Source: CAYNST01 sp964641175 (GTDB taxonomy: Bacteria; Pseudomonadota; Gammaproteobacteria; Pseudomonadales; Cellvibrionaceae). From it: a stretch of DNA of 35,685 nt. Where the stretch lies: positions 1 to 35,685 of the forward strand of contig CAZXLJ010000022.1 of assembly GCA_964641175.1 (NCBI GenBank), written 5' to 3'. Below are positions 23,498 to 32,427 of this stretch, piece by piece. The position numbers and the translations under genes were made by a program. A model generated the notes under the pieces. That model searched no databases. It was not told where the DNA came from and worked only from the letters and a program-made list of their open reading frames with translations. The first letter of the stretch is position 1. Every line of letters begins with the position of its first letter.

Positions 23498-25237
23498 TCA
23501 GGAGTGCCGGGCGGCGCCGGATTGTCTTGCCCGGAATGCCTCCAGTAGCGTGGCCGCAGGCTGCGCGCGAGCAAGCCAGTGCCCTTGCCCGAAATCACAG
23601 CCCGTGCGTTTTGCCAGTTGCCAGGCTTCCTGGCTTTCAAGCCCCTCCGCCGAGATCTGCATGGCGAGGCTGTGACCGAGGGCAGTCGCTGCGACGATCA
23701 GGCGTTGATGGGTTGAGCTGCCCAGAACGTACCCCGCCTCACTCTTGGCCTGCGTCTGATGTGCGAAAAATTTCTGATCGATCTTCAATATATCGGCGGG
23801 CAACTTGGACAGGTACTCCATGGAGCTGTACCCGGAACCGAAATCATCGATCGCGATACGGAAGCCATGCCGCCGCAATTCAGTAAGGACCTCCGCAGAC
23901 TGTTCCGGATGGCGCATGATGTCCGATTCCGACAGTTCCAGTGTCAGACGCTCCGGCGCGATATTGCGCGAGCTGATCGCATCCAGCAGGGCCTGCATGA
24001 TGCGCGCGTCGTGCAGAATCTCCGGCATGACATTGATAGCCATACCCACCTGTGGCGCATCTGCCTGCCAGTCGTGCAGTTGCTGCACGCAGCATTCAAA
24101 CAGCCACGAATGAAAATAGACAGCGAGCCGCTTCTCCGTGACCAGGTCAATAATGCGCCGCGGCGGGACGTCAGTGCCCTCGTGGCGCCATCGAACCAGG
24201 GCTTCTGTGGAAACCCAGTCTCCTTGCGCGAGGCCGAAAATCGGCTGGTACACAAGCTGCAGCTTGTGGCGGACCAGTGCCCGGGGCAGGACCGAACCCA
24301 GATATTCGTGCTCGCGCAGTTCCTGATCAAGACTGTCATTGAAAAAAGCATAGCGGCCCCGACCGCTCTCTTTGGCCCGGTAAAGCGCCATGTCGGCTTC
24401 GCGCATGAACTCATGGACGTTGGTGGCCTTGCTGGGGTAGCAGGTCAAACCCAGGGACGGTGAGATATTTATTGAATTGCCTCGCCAGGTCAGGGTTCTC
24501 GTCAGGTTTTGCACCAGTTTGTGGGCGACGTGAAAGGCTTTTGCTTCGCTGATCTCCGGGAGGATTACCGCAAACTCGTCCCCGCCGAGTCGCGCTGCCG
24601 TGTCCGTATGCCGGACAACCTCCTGGATAAACTGCGCAACTTTTTTCAGCAGAAAATCGCCGGCTTCATGACCATAGGTATCGTTGATGGGTTTAAACCG
24701 GTCGAGATCAATGTAAACGAGGGAAAACCCGTGCTGATACCGGTCATACTCATTGAACAGGCGCGACAGTCGGTCTATGAACAGCTTGCGGTTGACAAGC
24801 CCGGTTAACGGGTCATGCAGGGCCAGATGATTCAGCTGCTTCTGCAGACTCCAGGTCTTGATGGCGTGCTCGATGGCGCGCTGCAGATCGATCGCCGTAA
24901 TATCCTGCTTGACCAGGTAATCCTGAGCGCCCAGGTGTAACAGCTCGACGGCGGTTTTCGTATCCTCCTGGCTGGTAATAATCACAATGGGACATGGGAA
25001 GAGTTGATGTTGCCGTTGCAGGCGCTCCAGCAGGCTCTTGGCGGAACCATCAGGGAAACGGTAATCGAGCAGGCAGCAGGCGGGGGTGGTTTCATGCAGG
25101 TATTCATAAGCCGCATCCAGCGAATCCACGTGGATGATGTCTTCAAACCCGTGCGCGACTTCCTCCAGCATATGCTGATAGAGAACAAAATCGCCGATAT
25201 CGTCGTCGATGATCAGTAAGGTGTTGGTGTCAGCCAT
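23498..25237 (-). CDS. REC-GGDEF-EAL response regulator (c-di-GMP turnover)
   Basis: 579 residues. The receiver domain covers about 1-125, with acidic pocket DDD (11-13) and phosphoacceptor Asp58 in LLDYRFPDG. A GGDEF domain covers about 140-300 with an intact RLGGDEF active site. An EAL domain covers about 325-570 with TEALVRW, AINVMPE, LELSES, IDDFGSGYSS, KIDQKF and EGLE; its last motif reads QGHW rather than QGYx. Both catalytic signatures look usable, so it may make or break c-di-GMP depending on phosphorylation. The start at 25237 follows AGGAA; an upstream start would add 13 residues. It lies about 137 bp after a histidine kinase on the same strand, the probable source of its phosphoryl group. 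Confidence 0.93.
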   Translation of the reverse strand: MADTNTLLIIDDDIGDFVLYQHMLEEVAHGFEDIIHVDSLDAAYEYLHETTPACCLLDYRFPDGSAKSLLERLQRQHQLFPCPIVIITSQEDTKTAVELLHLGAQDYLVKQDITAIDLQRAIEHAIKTWSLQKQLNHLALHDPLTGLVNRKLFIDRLSRLFNEYDRYQHGFSLVYIDLDRFKPINDTYGHEAGDFLLKKVAQFIQEVVRHTDTAARLGGDEFAVILPEISEAKAFHVAHKLVQNLTRTLTWRGNSINISPSLGLTCYPSKATNVHEFMREADMALYRAKESGRGRYAFFNDSLDQELREHEYLGSVLPRALVRHKLQLVYQPIFGLAQGDWVSTEALVRWRHEGTDVPPRRIIDLVTEKRLAVYFHSWLFECCVQQLHDWQADAPQVGMAINVMPEILHDARIMQALLDAISSRNIAPERLTLELSESDIMRHPEQSAEVLTELRRHGFRIAIDDFGSGYSSMEYLSKLPADILKIDQKFFAHQTQAKSEAGYVLGSSTHQRLIVAATALGHSLAMQISAEGLESQEAWQLAKRTGCDFGQGHWLARAQPAATLLEAFRARQSGAARHS

Positions 25238-25374
25238 TAGATATTCCTGTTCTCTTTCGGCGAATACCATCAACATGCGGGAAGGGTGCAGCCGATTCCC
25301 GACATCCCGCGTCCACCGTACCAGGCGCTAGCGCTTCTGAATTGGTCACAAAAATTGCACAAAACGTGCCGATT

Positions 25375-26130
25375 TCATCGCGGCACGGGTTTTCCCAATG
25401 TGAAGCAGAAAGTGGTGCCGGTCGGGCCGGTGTGCTCCACCCCTATGTGACCGTTATACAGCTGTACTATCCTGCGTGCCAGCGTCAGCCCCATGCCCTC
25501 GCCGGCCGGACCGTCTCTGCGGCCACCTCGATGGAAAATCTTGAATACGTTTTCGACATGGGACGCGGCAATGCCCGAACCATTGTCGGTGATACAAAAA
25601 CAGATGTGCTCAGGCCGCCGGGTGGCCGTCACCAGAATCTCCGGATTGTGATCCGGCCGCCGGTACTGGAGAGCATTTTTAAGCAGCTCTCTGAACAGCG
25701 TGACCAGCAGGGCTTCATCACCGGTCACCTCTGGCAGGGATTCATGACGGACCGACGCCCCCGTCGTTTCAACCAGAGGCTGCAGGGCGGCCAATGCCCG
25801 TGCCACCACCGCTGTGGTATCGACCGGCTCTACCGTGACCGGTTTCAGCTGCGCCAGCGATTGCAGGGCATCGAGGATGGCTTTGCAGCGCTGCACCCCG
25901 TCAATCACAAAATTGAAATCGCGCCGGGATTTCTCGTCGAAGGTCTCTTCGTGCCGCTTGAGCAGAATTTTGGAGAATCCTTCAATATGCCGCAATGGTG
26001 CCCGCAGATCGTGGGATACCACGTAAACAAATTCCTCGTATTCCCGTAACAGGCTGTCGTAACTGTCGTGTCGGTCGAACGTGTCGGAGCAGGGGGGAGA
26101 CTTGGGGGACTCGTGGCGGGAGTGGCTCAT
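25375..26130 (-). CDS. Soluble histidine kinase without sensor domain
   Basis: 251 residues from the ATG at 26130 (a TTG at 26142, overlapping the previous stop, would add 4). HisKA: phosphoacceptor His40 in VVSHDLRAPLRHIEGF, a phytochrome-type H-box. HATPase: N-box LLKNALQYR, G1 ITDNGSGIA, F/G2 GEGMGLTLARRIV. No membrane segment and no PAS or GAF domain, so it must be driven by a partner or by its short N-terminus. It sits between an Rcp1-type receiver protein and the REC-GGDEF-EAL gene and probably shares their transcript. Confidence 0.9.
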   Translation of the reverse strand: MSHSRHESPKSPPCSDTFDRHDSYDSLLREYEEFVYVVSHDLRAPLRHIEGFSKILLKRHEETFDEKSRRDFNFVIDGVQRCKAILDALQSLAQLKPVTVEPVDTTAVVARALAALQPLVETTGASVRHESLPEVTGDEALLVTLFRELLKNALQYRRPDHNPEILVTATRRPEHICFCITDNGSGIAASHVENVFKIFHRGGRRDGPAGEGMGLTLARRIVQLYNGHIGVEHTGPTGTTFCFTLGKPVPR

Positions 26131-26138
26131 CGTGATAC

Positions 26139-26561
26139 TCAATAAGTGATGGGGGCGCGTTCAAGAATCCGCCTGATGAGCGCCTTGACGTCTTCGCCCT
26201 GAACGGGCTTTACCAGATAGTCGCAGGCGCAAAGATTGTATTTCGTCAGAATATCCCGGTCGGATGGCGATCCGGTAAGTATCACGACTGGTATATGCGC
26301 GAATTCTGATATCTGGTGGAGTTCCGCCAGAAATTCGCGGCCGTCCATATCCGGCATGTTCAGATCGAGCAGAATCACATGAGGGCGGGCAGCGGAGTTT
26401 TCCCGGCAAAAATCCATCAAATGATCCAGGGCCTCCCGTCCATCCCTGCAAATCTCCAGAACTCCATTGATTCGGGCTTCCTCAAATGCGTCGCGCGTCA
26501 GTTCGATATCACCTTCGTTGTCGTCAATCAGCAGAACTCGCGGCCACACAGGTGTGCTCAT
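26139..26561 (-). CDS. Single-domain response regulator (Rcp1-type)
   Basis: 140 residues consisting of a receiver domain only. It has acidic pocket DDNEGD (13-18), phosphoacceptor Asp66 in LLDLNMPDMDG, switch Thr in VILTGSPSD and Lys in DYLVKPV. The extended DDNEGDIELTRDAF start is typical of the Rcp1 group that pairs with phytochrome-like kinases. With no output domain it probably relays phosphoryl groups between the two kinases or to a partner. Its ATG overlaps the stop of the upstream kinase (ATGA), and its own stop touches the next gene. Confidence 0.93.
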   Translation of the reverse strand: MSTPVWPRVLLIDDNEGDIELTRDAFEEARINGVLEICRDGREALDHLMDFCRENSAARPHVILLDLNMPDMDGREFLAELHQISEFAHIPVVILTGSPSDRDILTKYNLCACDYLVKPVQGEDVKALIRRILERAPITY

Positions 26562-28300
26562 TGAAGTGTCTGTCCTGTCTGAAATTTCGGAACTGTGAAG
26601 AAAAACGACGACCCTTTGCCCGGTTCTGATTCCACCCAGATCTCTCCGCCGTGGCGCTCAACAATTTTTTTACAAATTGCCAGCCCGATACCGGTCCCGG
26701 AATATTCCTCATTACGATGCAAGCGCTTGAATACTTCAAATATCTTTTTGTGATGACGGTGGTCAATACCTATGCCGTTATCGTTCACGGCGATTCTCCA
26801 GTGGTTCGATAAAGTTTCCGCGCTCACCCAGGCTCGGGGATGCTGGTTGTCACGCTGATACTTCAAACCATTGGTGATCAGGTTAACCAGTAACTGATAC
26901 ATCTGGGTCCGATGGGCGAGCACAGTAGGCAGATTCGAGTGGCTCACTTCTGCACCGTCGTAGCCGGGGTTCTCCAGCAAATTGTCCCGTACAAGGTCCA
27001 CGAGTTCATTCAGGTTGACCGCCTCGGGTTTGAGCAAAGTGGTGTCGAGTCTCGAGTAGTCAAGAATGTCCCGAATCAGAGCCTGGGCACGGTTAGCTCC
27101 GTCCACTATATATTTGAGATACCGGGCCGCCTTTTCATCAAGAGCGTCGGCAAGCTGCATGTGCTGCTCCAGTTTTTCGGAGAAGCTGTGCATCATACGC
27201 AGGGGTTCCTGCAGATCATGGGAACAGATATAGGCAAAGCGGTGCAGCTCTTCATTGGATTCAGTAAGTTTCTTGACGAGCAGTTCCTTTTCCGTAATGT
27301 CGGTCGCGACGCCCAGCAGAAAGATTTCGCCCCGTTCGTTGTAAAATCTGCGTCGCTGCGTATCCAGGGTGAGGCGGCGGCCATCCTCCCATTCAAACGA
27401 TTCTTCGACCCGCGAATAGCCCTGCTCTATAGCGATGCGGTCCTGTTCCAGATGACTTGTGGAGGCCAGCTGTTCCCGGCTGGAAGCGGTAGTAACCCGA
27501 TAACCGGCCCCGGCGCCGGGGTAGTGGTCCTTGAAAAAGACATTGCATTCGACCAGGTTCAAGTTGGCATCGCGGACATAAATGAGTGCGGGGATCTCGT
27601 CGAAAACCAACTTCTGGAAGTTCAGTGCGTCGGCAAGCTTCTCCTCAAACTTTTTCCGGTCGGAAATATCATCGACCGAGCCCGCAAGTTTGGTTGCATT
27701 GCCCGCACCGTCGCGAACTGTTTTCCCCTTGGCGTGCAGCCACATATAGCGGTTCGAAGCGTGCCTGATGCGGTATTCGATACTGTAGGGTTCATTACGT
27801 TTGAGGCTGTTGTCGATGGCGTCGAGCATGGCCTGGCCATCGTCCGGGTGCAATAAAGAGAGGAATTCAGTGAATGCGGGTTGGTGATCCCTGGGAATCC
27901 CGAGCAGCTCGTTTATTTTCGGAGACCAGTAAAGATCATCCGCAGTCACATCCCACACCCAGAAGCCGGAATTTGAGGCCTCCACCGCCAACCGGTAGCG
28001 CTCCTCCCGTTGTTCCAGCTGACGCCGACTTTGCTCCATCACCTCGGTCCGTCTCGCCACCTCTTCACGAATGCGCTGTTGTGTCCGGATCGACTGAAAC
28101 GAGCCGTACCCGAGAATTGCAGTGAACAGTGAACAGAGAAACAGTTGAATCCAGGGCAGGTGGCGCACGTGGGCTGGCGTATCCGCAGTCGCGTACAGGC
28201 CGTAAGCAAACAGGACCAGAGTCGCGATAAAGCCAGCCGTCAGTATCGCCAGGGGAGCGCGAAAGTCGAAATAATCTGGACGAATACGCTGGGTATGCAT
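26558..28300 (-). CDS. Membrane PAS-PAS histidine kinase
   Basis: 580 residues. Two membrane segments lie near the N-terminus (about 16-37 and 46-66) with only a short loop between, so sensing is probably intracellular or in the membrane. A short coiled coil follows, then PAS 1 (about 100-215, GFWVWDVTADDLYWSPKINE), PAS 2 (about 235-345, IPALIYVRDANLNLVECN), a phytochrome-type HisKA with SHDLQEPLRMMHSF, and a HATPase with N-box LLVNLITNGLKYQ, G1 VNDNGIGID and G2 GTGIGLAICKKIV. Cofactor and signal are not visible. It is the first gene of the four-gene signalling run and overlaps the response regulator by 4 bp. Its ribosome-binding site is weak. Confidence 0.93.
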   Translation of the reverse strand: MHTQRIRPDYFDFRAPLAILTAGFIATLVLFAYGLYATADTPAHVRHLPWIQLFLCSLFTAILGYGSFQSIRTQQRIREEVARRTEVMEQSRRQLEQREERYRLAVEASNSGFWVWDVTADDLYWSPKINELLGIPRDHQPAFTEFLSLLHPDDGQAMLDAIDNSLKRNEPYSIEYRIRHASNRYMWLHAKGKTVRDGAGNATKLAGSVDDISDRKKFEEKLADALNFQKLVFDEIPALIYVRDANLNLVECNVFFKDHYPGAGAGYRVTTASSREQLASTSHLEQDRIAIEQGYSRVEESFEWEDGRRLTLDTQRRRFYNERGEIFLLGVATDITEKELLVKKLTESNEELHRFAYICSHDLQEPLRMMHSFSEKLEQHMQLADALDEKAARYLKYIVDGANRAQALIRDILDYSRLDTTLLKPEAVNLNELVDLVRDNLLENPGYDGAEVSHSNLPTVLAHRTQMYQLLVNLITNGLKYQRDNQHPRAWVSAETLSNHWRIAVNDNGIGIDHRHHKKIFEVFKRLHRNEEYSGTGIGLAICKKIVERHGGEIWVESEPGKGSSFFFTVPKFQTGQTLQ

Positions 28301-28599
28301 GCGCGGCAGCTTCTTATTGGCATCGTGGTAAGTTTAGAGCAGTTTTTCGCAGGCGGTGGACTCTCCGGACATTGTTGTCGTACTCAATATTCCTGGTCGC
28401 GGCGCTCTGCGCGCCACGAATTGGTGAGTGGTGGAGGAATGAATGAGTTCGTGGGCACGGTAAATGCAGATATAACGTTCCTAACGAGCTGCGGTCGGCG
28501 TCAATATTATGAATGGCACGAATGCTGAAAGTGGCTCACATTTGCGGAATGAATCCTTCATTTTGCGTATTTTGAAATGCACCAAAGCAGGAGGTCCTG
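28301..28599. other. Intergenic region between divergent genes
   Basis: About 300 bp between the PAS kinase (minus) and a small gene (plus). I see no gene and no clear terminator or RNA. It should contain promoters for both directions, but I cannot fix them. Confidence 0.4.
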
Positions 28600-28887
28600 A
28601 TGAATAATGGTCGAGGTTCCCCGCGGGAAAATCCGGTACAGCGCACGGTCGATGCCTTCTGGGCAACGGGTGCGCGCGACTCGAACGAGCACACGTTACG
28701 TATCCCGCAGTCCTATGACGAAGATGATTTCGCACGGATGGAGGCGGTCATGAAAAAAGTGGATTCGAACTGCCGCCTCCGTTCCGATCCGGACCATTCG
28801 AATATCCATGTTGTCAGCGAAATGCCCCTGGAGAAATTCGTCACTTCGTTGAGTTGGGCGGGGTATGAAGTACTGGAAGTTTTTTAG
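28600..28887 (+). CDS. Unassigned 95-residue protein
   Basis: A hydrophilic protein with an N-terminal basic/disordered portion and an ordered C-terminal half (DEDDFARMEAVMKKVDSNCR, then alternating hydrophobic SNIHVVSEMPLEKFVTSLSW). One Cys; no signal or membrane segment. AGGAGG lies about 6 nt before the ATG, a near-perfect ribosome-binding site, and a terminator follows 24 bp after the stop, so this is a real single-gene unit. I do not recognise the family. Confidence 0.78.
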   Translation: MNNGRGSPRENPVQRTVDAFWATGARDSNEHTLRIPQSYDEDDFARMEAVMKKVDSNCRLRSDPDHSNIHVVSEMPLEKFVTSLSWAGYEVLEVF

Positions 28888-28910
28888 TAAAAGTGACGGA
28901 AACCCATGCG

Positions 28911-28947
28911 AACCGCTCGCTGGCCCGGGCGTGACGAGCGGTTTTTT
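28911..28947 (+). terminator. Rho-independent terminator
   Basis: AACCGCTCG (28911-28919) pairs with CGAGCGGTT (28935-28943) across a GC-rich loop, followed by a T-run. It closes the single-gene unit before it. Confidence 0.92.
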
Positions 28948-28968
28948 GTCTTCTGCGGTATTCGGATA

Positions 28969-29337
28969 TTATCGGGGCTCGATGACGATTTCCGGATCGA
29001 GCACACGGTCCCCGATGATCACATCATATTTATACCGTCGCGTCTTTTCTGTGCCGTCCCCGCAAGTGCAAATGGTCTCGGGAATCTTGATACTGACGGC
29101 TCTTCGACGGCTTTTTAACAGCTTGTCGCAGCGGGGCGAATCGTCGGGAAAACGGATGCTGAATTCGACGTCGCCCACAAATTTGAGAGTGTCGCCGGCC
29201 TTGAGGCGGATGGCTTCAGTATCAACCTGGGGCATGCCATCGCACCCGGCGGAAATGCTGACAAACTGTATCCCGCGCGCGGGCTTGCCTCGATGACCTG
29301 TTTCGGTGTGATCTTTGACGGATCGGATATGTTCCAT
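28969..29337 (-). CDS. Unassigned 122-residue protein
   Basis: A soluble, beta-rich protein. The stretch AIRLKAGDTLKFVGDVEFSI recalls cupredoxin/Ig-like strands, and CDG, RCDK and CTCGDG supply four Cys. No signal peptide. AAGGAG stands 6-9 nt before the ATG, so translation is likely. No copper-site pattern (His/Cys/His/Met) is complete, so an electron-transfer role is not supported. Family not recognised. Confidence 0.72.
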   Translation of the reverse strand: MEHIRSVKDHTETGHRGKPARGIQFVSISAGCDGMPQVDTEAIRLKAGDTLKFVGDVEFSIRFPDDSPRCDKLLKSRRRAVSIKIPETICTCGDGTEKTRRYKYDVIIGDRVLDPEIVIEPR

Positions 29338-29445
29338 AAAAAAGCTCCTTTTGGCATGGAATCAAAAAGGTGAGCGGTCGGGCCAGCACATTGGCGGGGC
29401 TCGGCGCAGTCGGCAGAAGGAATACTACTGAACTCTGCGGCGCCT

Positions 29446-29467
29446 TTCTGTAAAAAAATTTACAGAA
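29446..29467. promoter_or_regulatory. Perfect 9-bp inverted repeat, possible operator or hairpin
   Basis: TTCTGTAAA (29446-29454) and TTTACAGAA (29459-29467) with AAAA between. It lies between the cyclase stop and the start of the 122-residue gene, about 110 bp upstream of the latter. AT-rich dyads of this kind can be regulator sites, or on the minus strand a weak terminator of the cyclase gene. Confidence 0.5.
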
Positions 29468-29509
29468 TTTTACCGGTTAACCGCTGTGTCACCCGTAGGG
29501 CCCCCGGTG

Positions 29510-31855
29510 TTATGGCCGGATATCCGCCAGATTGACGTCCCGTCGCTGGTTAAGGCTCGCCAGATCCGGGTCCGACGCGATGAGTTCCTTGGAATAACCC
29601 ATGTGCACCAGCTGGTGGGAGTGTGCGATTGCCTCTTTGATATTGCCGGTGAGAGCCATGATGCGCAGGGCCTGGTATTGGGAATTGATGTTGTCTGGAT
29701 CAATGGCCAGGGCCCGGTCGAGATACACATTGGCCGTTTCGTACTCTTCCAGGAAAAAGTGACAGATGGCCAGATGGCGCAATGCGACGACGTCTTTAGG
29801 ATTGGTCTGGAGCGCAAGGGTGGCCGAGGTAATCGCCCGCGTGTACAGCGCTCGAGCCTCCTCCGAGCGGCCGCGCAATTGGCGCAGCGCATCGGCGTGG
29901 TTGGTCAGCCACCGGTAGTTATCCGGTTCCATGGCCACCGCCTGGGCAAACATCTGGCTGGCGCGCCGGTAATCTCCCGCAAAGAAATGCATGACGCCGC
30001 TATTGGACCAGGTGGACGCGCGCGGCACCAGATCGACCGATCGGGTGAAAGCTTGCGCCGCGTCGGAGAATTCCCCCAGGTACAGGTGGGCGGCCCCCGT
30101 CCCATTGTGAGCGGCCACATTGTCAGGCGTAATTTCCAGGACTTTCGCGAATTGGTTGATGGCCTCGCGGTGGCGCCCGCTATTGGACAGGAATGCGCCG
30201 TATTCCTGGTGCGCCATCCAGTTGGCGGGGTCTTTTCGGGCGGCGATTTTAAAGGTTGCTTCCGCCGCTTCGTCCTGATTGTTCAGGCTGTACAACCGCG
30301 CCAGGGCAATATAGGGGGACGCACGGGATGGATCGGTTTCAATGGATTCGTGCAACAGTTCAAACGCCTTGTCGTAATCTCCCGTGTCCCGATAGATGGT
30401 TCCGAGGGCTTCCAGCGTCACCGGATCTTCTGCACTTTGCCGATGGGCAGACGTGCAATACGGGTGGGCGAGGCCCAGCCAGTCGCTCGCACCGGTCAAC
30501 TGGAATTTGCCAGAATACGCCTGGCACATGCCGACATTGGCCAGTACGAAATCATTATCCAGTACCAGAGCAGTGCTGAAGGCGTTCAAGGCAAGATCAA
30601 GGGGGGCGTGGGCAAGCGGCTCCTGAAGCGACCCTCTACCCTGCAGATAAAAGTCGTAAGCAGTGACGTTGGCGGTCAGCGTCAAGGGCGCGGGTCGCAC
30701 GGCCGGCAGACCGAATTCCTCCGCCAGCAGCTGGGCGATGGCCGCCGTCACCCTGTCTTGCAACAGAAAGATATCCCGGGTGGCACCGTCGAGCTTGCCC
30801 CCGCCGATCTGGACGCCATCCTTACGGCGCACCAGAGTGTAGGAAATTCGCAGGTGATCGCCTGTTTGCTGGATGGTGCCGTCGAGTTTCACCGGTGCAA
30901 ACACGCCCTGTTCCGACTTGACGGTATACAGCTGCGGCAAACTGGATAGCTGTGCGCGAATAGCTTCTGTTACGCCCGCGCTGAAATAATTGCTGGCGCC
31001 GGTGGCGTCCATCAGGTTGCGGAAGTCGCTCACTTCCACGTAATTGGCGGTGGACGGTCGGGTTGACCAATAACCAGAACCCAGCAGAACGGCCAGGAAG
31101 GTCAGGGCGAGGGTGGCCGCGCGATAGCCGGAGCCAAGAAGGCACTGGGAAACCGACTGGACGAAATAGTGTAAGTGGTCCGTCCAGCGGATCTTGCCTG
31201 GGCGCACCAGGAACGCAGGTATCCGGCGATTCATGCCTCCTGCCCGCCTTACACCGAGGGATTTGCACGACCCCGCGAGATCATCCTGAACGGCATCGAA
31301 CACGGCGGCGGACATGCAGACTGAACCGGGCACCGCCAGCGCCTCAAGCTCCGCCACGATGCTCACGTCGTCTCCGAAGACGGTGTTACCGCGGAGGCCT
31401 ACAATGCCTTGATGCACACCGATCCGCACCTGAAGGTCGGCTTTCAGAGAGGACCGGGGTCGCTCCGAAAAGAACGCCTCGGATTGCGCCGGCCCTTTTG
31501 CCCGCAGCTGCTGGTTGAACCGGGAAATTTCGACCTGAATGGCCAAGGCCGCCTGGACTGCGTCTTTAGCCTGTGCAAAGCGCGCCAGCACCGCGTCACC
31601 AATGTATTCCACCACCTTGCCGCGACCATTGCGGATGCCCGCAGTGACGATGCGCCGGTATTCGGTCAACAGCCAGACCGCCATCACTTCGTCTTTTGCC
31701 ATCAGGCGTGAATAACCCACCACGTCGCTGAACAGCAGGGCCTGGGCGCAGTGTACGGAATGGGGAGGAAGGGGCGATGCCGGGGCGCGTTCCCGAGATT
31801 CGGCACGAGTCAGGCTCTGTGGAAATTCAATGATGGAGGATTGATTCATCGCCAT
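29510..31855 (-). CDS. Class III cyclase-like protein with TM, TolB-like and TPR regions
   Basis: 781 residues from ATG 31855 (ATG 31849 equally possible; both weakly preceded). The cyclase homology domain covers about 35-215, with metal-binding Asp44 (LFSDVVGYSRLM) and Asp87 (YIGDAVLARF). A Glu (83) stands at the purine-binding Lys position, and Thr159 stands where class IIIa has Asp. The usual VNxAARLE motif reads VSIVAELE, so the transition-state Asn and Arg are replaced by Ser165 and Glu169. One membrane segment lies at about 247-262. A TolB/FlgO-like region follows at about 270-385, then some nine or ten TPR-like repeats to the end (YIALARLYSLNNQDEAAEAT and similar). The layout suggests an inner-membrane signalling protein with periplasmic TPRs. 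Whether the domain is still catalytic is doubtful. Confidence 0.87.
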   Translation of the reverse strand: MAMNQSSIIEFPQSLTRAESRERAPASPLPPHSVHCAQALLFSDVVGYSRLMAKDEVMAVWLLTEYRRIVTAGIRNGRGKVVEYIGDAVLARFAQAKDAVQAALAIQVEISRFNQQLRAKGPAQSEAFFSERPRSSLKADLQVRIGVHQGIVGLRGNTVFGDDVSIVAELEALAVPGSVCMSAAVFDAVQDDLAGSCKSLGVRRAGGMNRRIPAFLVRPGKIRWTDHLHYFVQSVSQCLLGSGYRAATLALTFLAVLLGSGYWSTRPSTANYVEVSDFRNLMDATGASNYFSAGVTEAIRAQLSSLPQLYTVKSEQGVFAPVKLDGTIQQTGDHLRISYTLVRRKDGVQIGGGKLDGATRDIFLLQDRVTAAIAQLLAEEFGLPAVRPAPLTLTANVTAYDFYLQGRGSLQEPLAHAPLDLALNAFSTALVLDNDFVLANVGMCQAYSGKFQLTGASDWLGLAHPYCTSAHRQSAEDPVTLEALGTIYRDTGDYDKAFELLHESIETDPSRASPYIALARLYSLNNQDEAAEATFKIAARKDPANWMAHQEYGAFLSNSGRHREAINQFAKVLEITPDNVAAHNGTGAAHLYLGEFSDAAQAFTRSVDLVPRASTWSNSGVMHFFAGDYRRASQMFAQAVAMEPDNYRWLTNHADALRQLRGRSEEARALYTRAITSATLALQTNPKDVVALRHLAICHFFLEEYETANVYLDRALAIDPDNINSQYQALRIMALTGNIKEAIAHSHQLVHMGYSKELIASDPDLASLNQRRDVNLADIRP

Positions 31856-32427
31856 GAACTGATACACCTGTGTTGGCTTCCTAAGCCCCTCCGCGCCAGT
31901 TTTACGGTGCAACGCAAAATGGTATGCCGGCGGAACAATCATCCGAATTCCGGATGAGATCGGTTGCGGCTGAAGAGGGGCACTCTTCCCGTTCCGAGCG
32001 TGAACTATGTGGCCTCTGAGCATGCACTTGCTGATCTGGATTAGAGCAGCTACCGCCATTTTCGATGGCGCGACGCAAACCCGTCGGATTAAGAAGATTT
32101 ATACTCCGGTTCCCTTTTCAGTTCAATTTACTGGCAGACGTGTGTCGTCTGTTTCCTCCGAATTTGCCAAGAGCTTTGCAAAGTCTATCGGCAAAGACGA
32201 GCCGGAAAACGCTGGCACGACGTAGATAGCGCCTGTGGTGCCGACCGTCTTGGCTGGCTTGAATGAGTACCGGATCGCCCCTGTCCCTTACGGCGGCCAG
32301 GTCTTCCCGCCCAATCTGATAAAGGCGGAATCATGCCGAACTTCGTTCATGCTGCCTTCAGTGTGATGCCGTTACCGTTGCCGCCGGAATTGATTCATAC
32401 AAATTTGCAGATTGGAGAGTGCGATCA
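31856..32427. other. Intergenic region between divergent genes
   Basis: About 570 bp between the cyclase-like gene (minus) and the OmpA-family gene (plus). Open frames here lack ribosome-binding sites and family likeness. No repeat, RNA or terminator recognised. Confidence 0.4.

Noticed and set aside
26912..27856. Plus-strand open frame of 314 residues
   Set aside because: Antisense to the PAS histidine kinase with intact motifs.
29486..30949. Plus-strand open frame of 487 residues
   Set aside because: Antisense shadow of the TPR region of the cyclase-like gene, which has clear domains.
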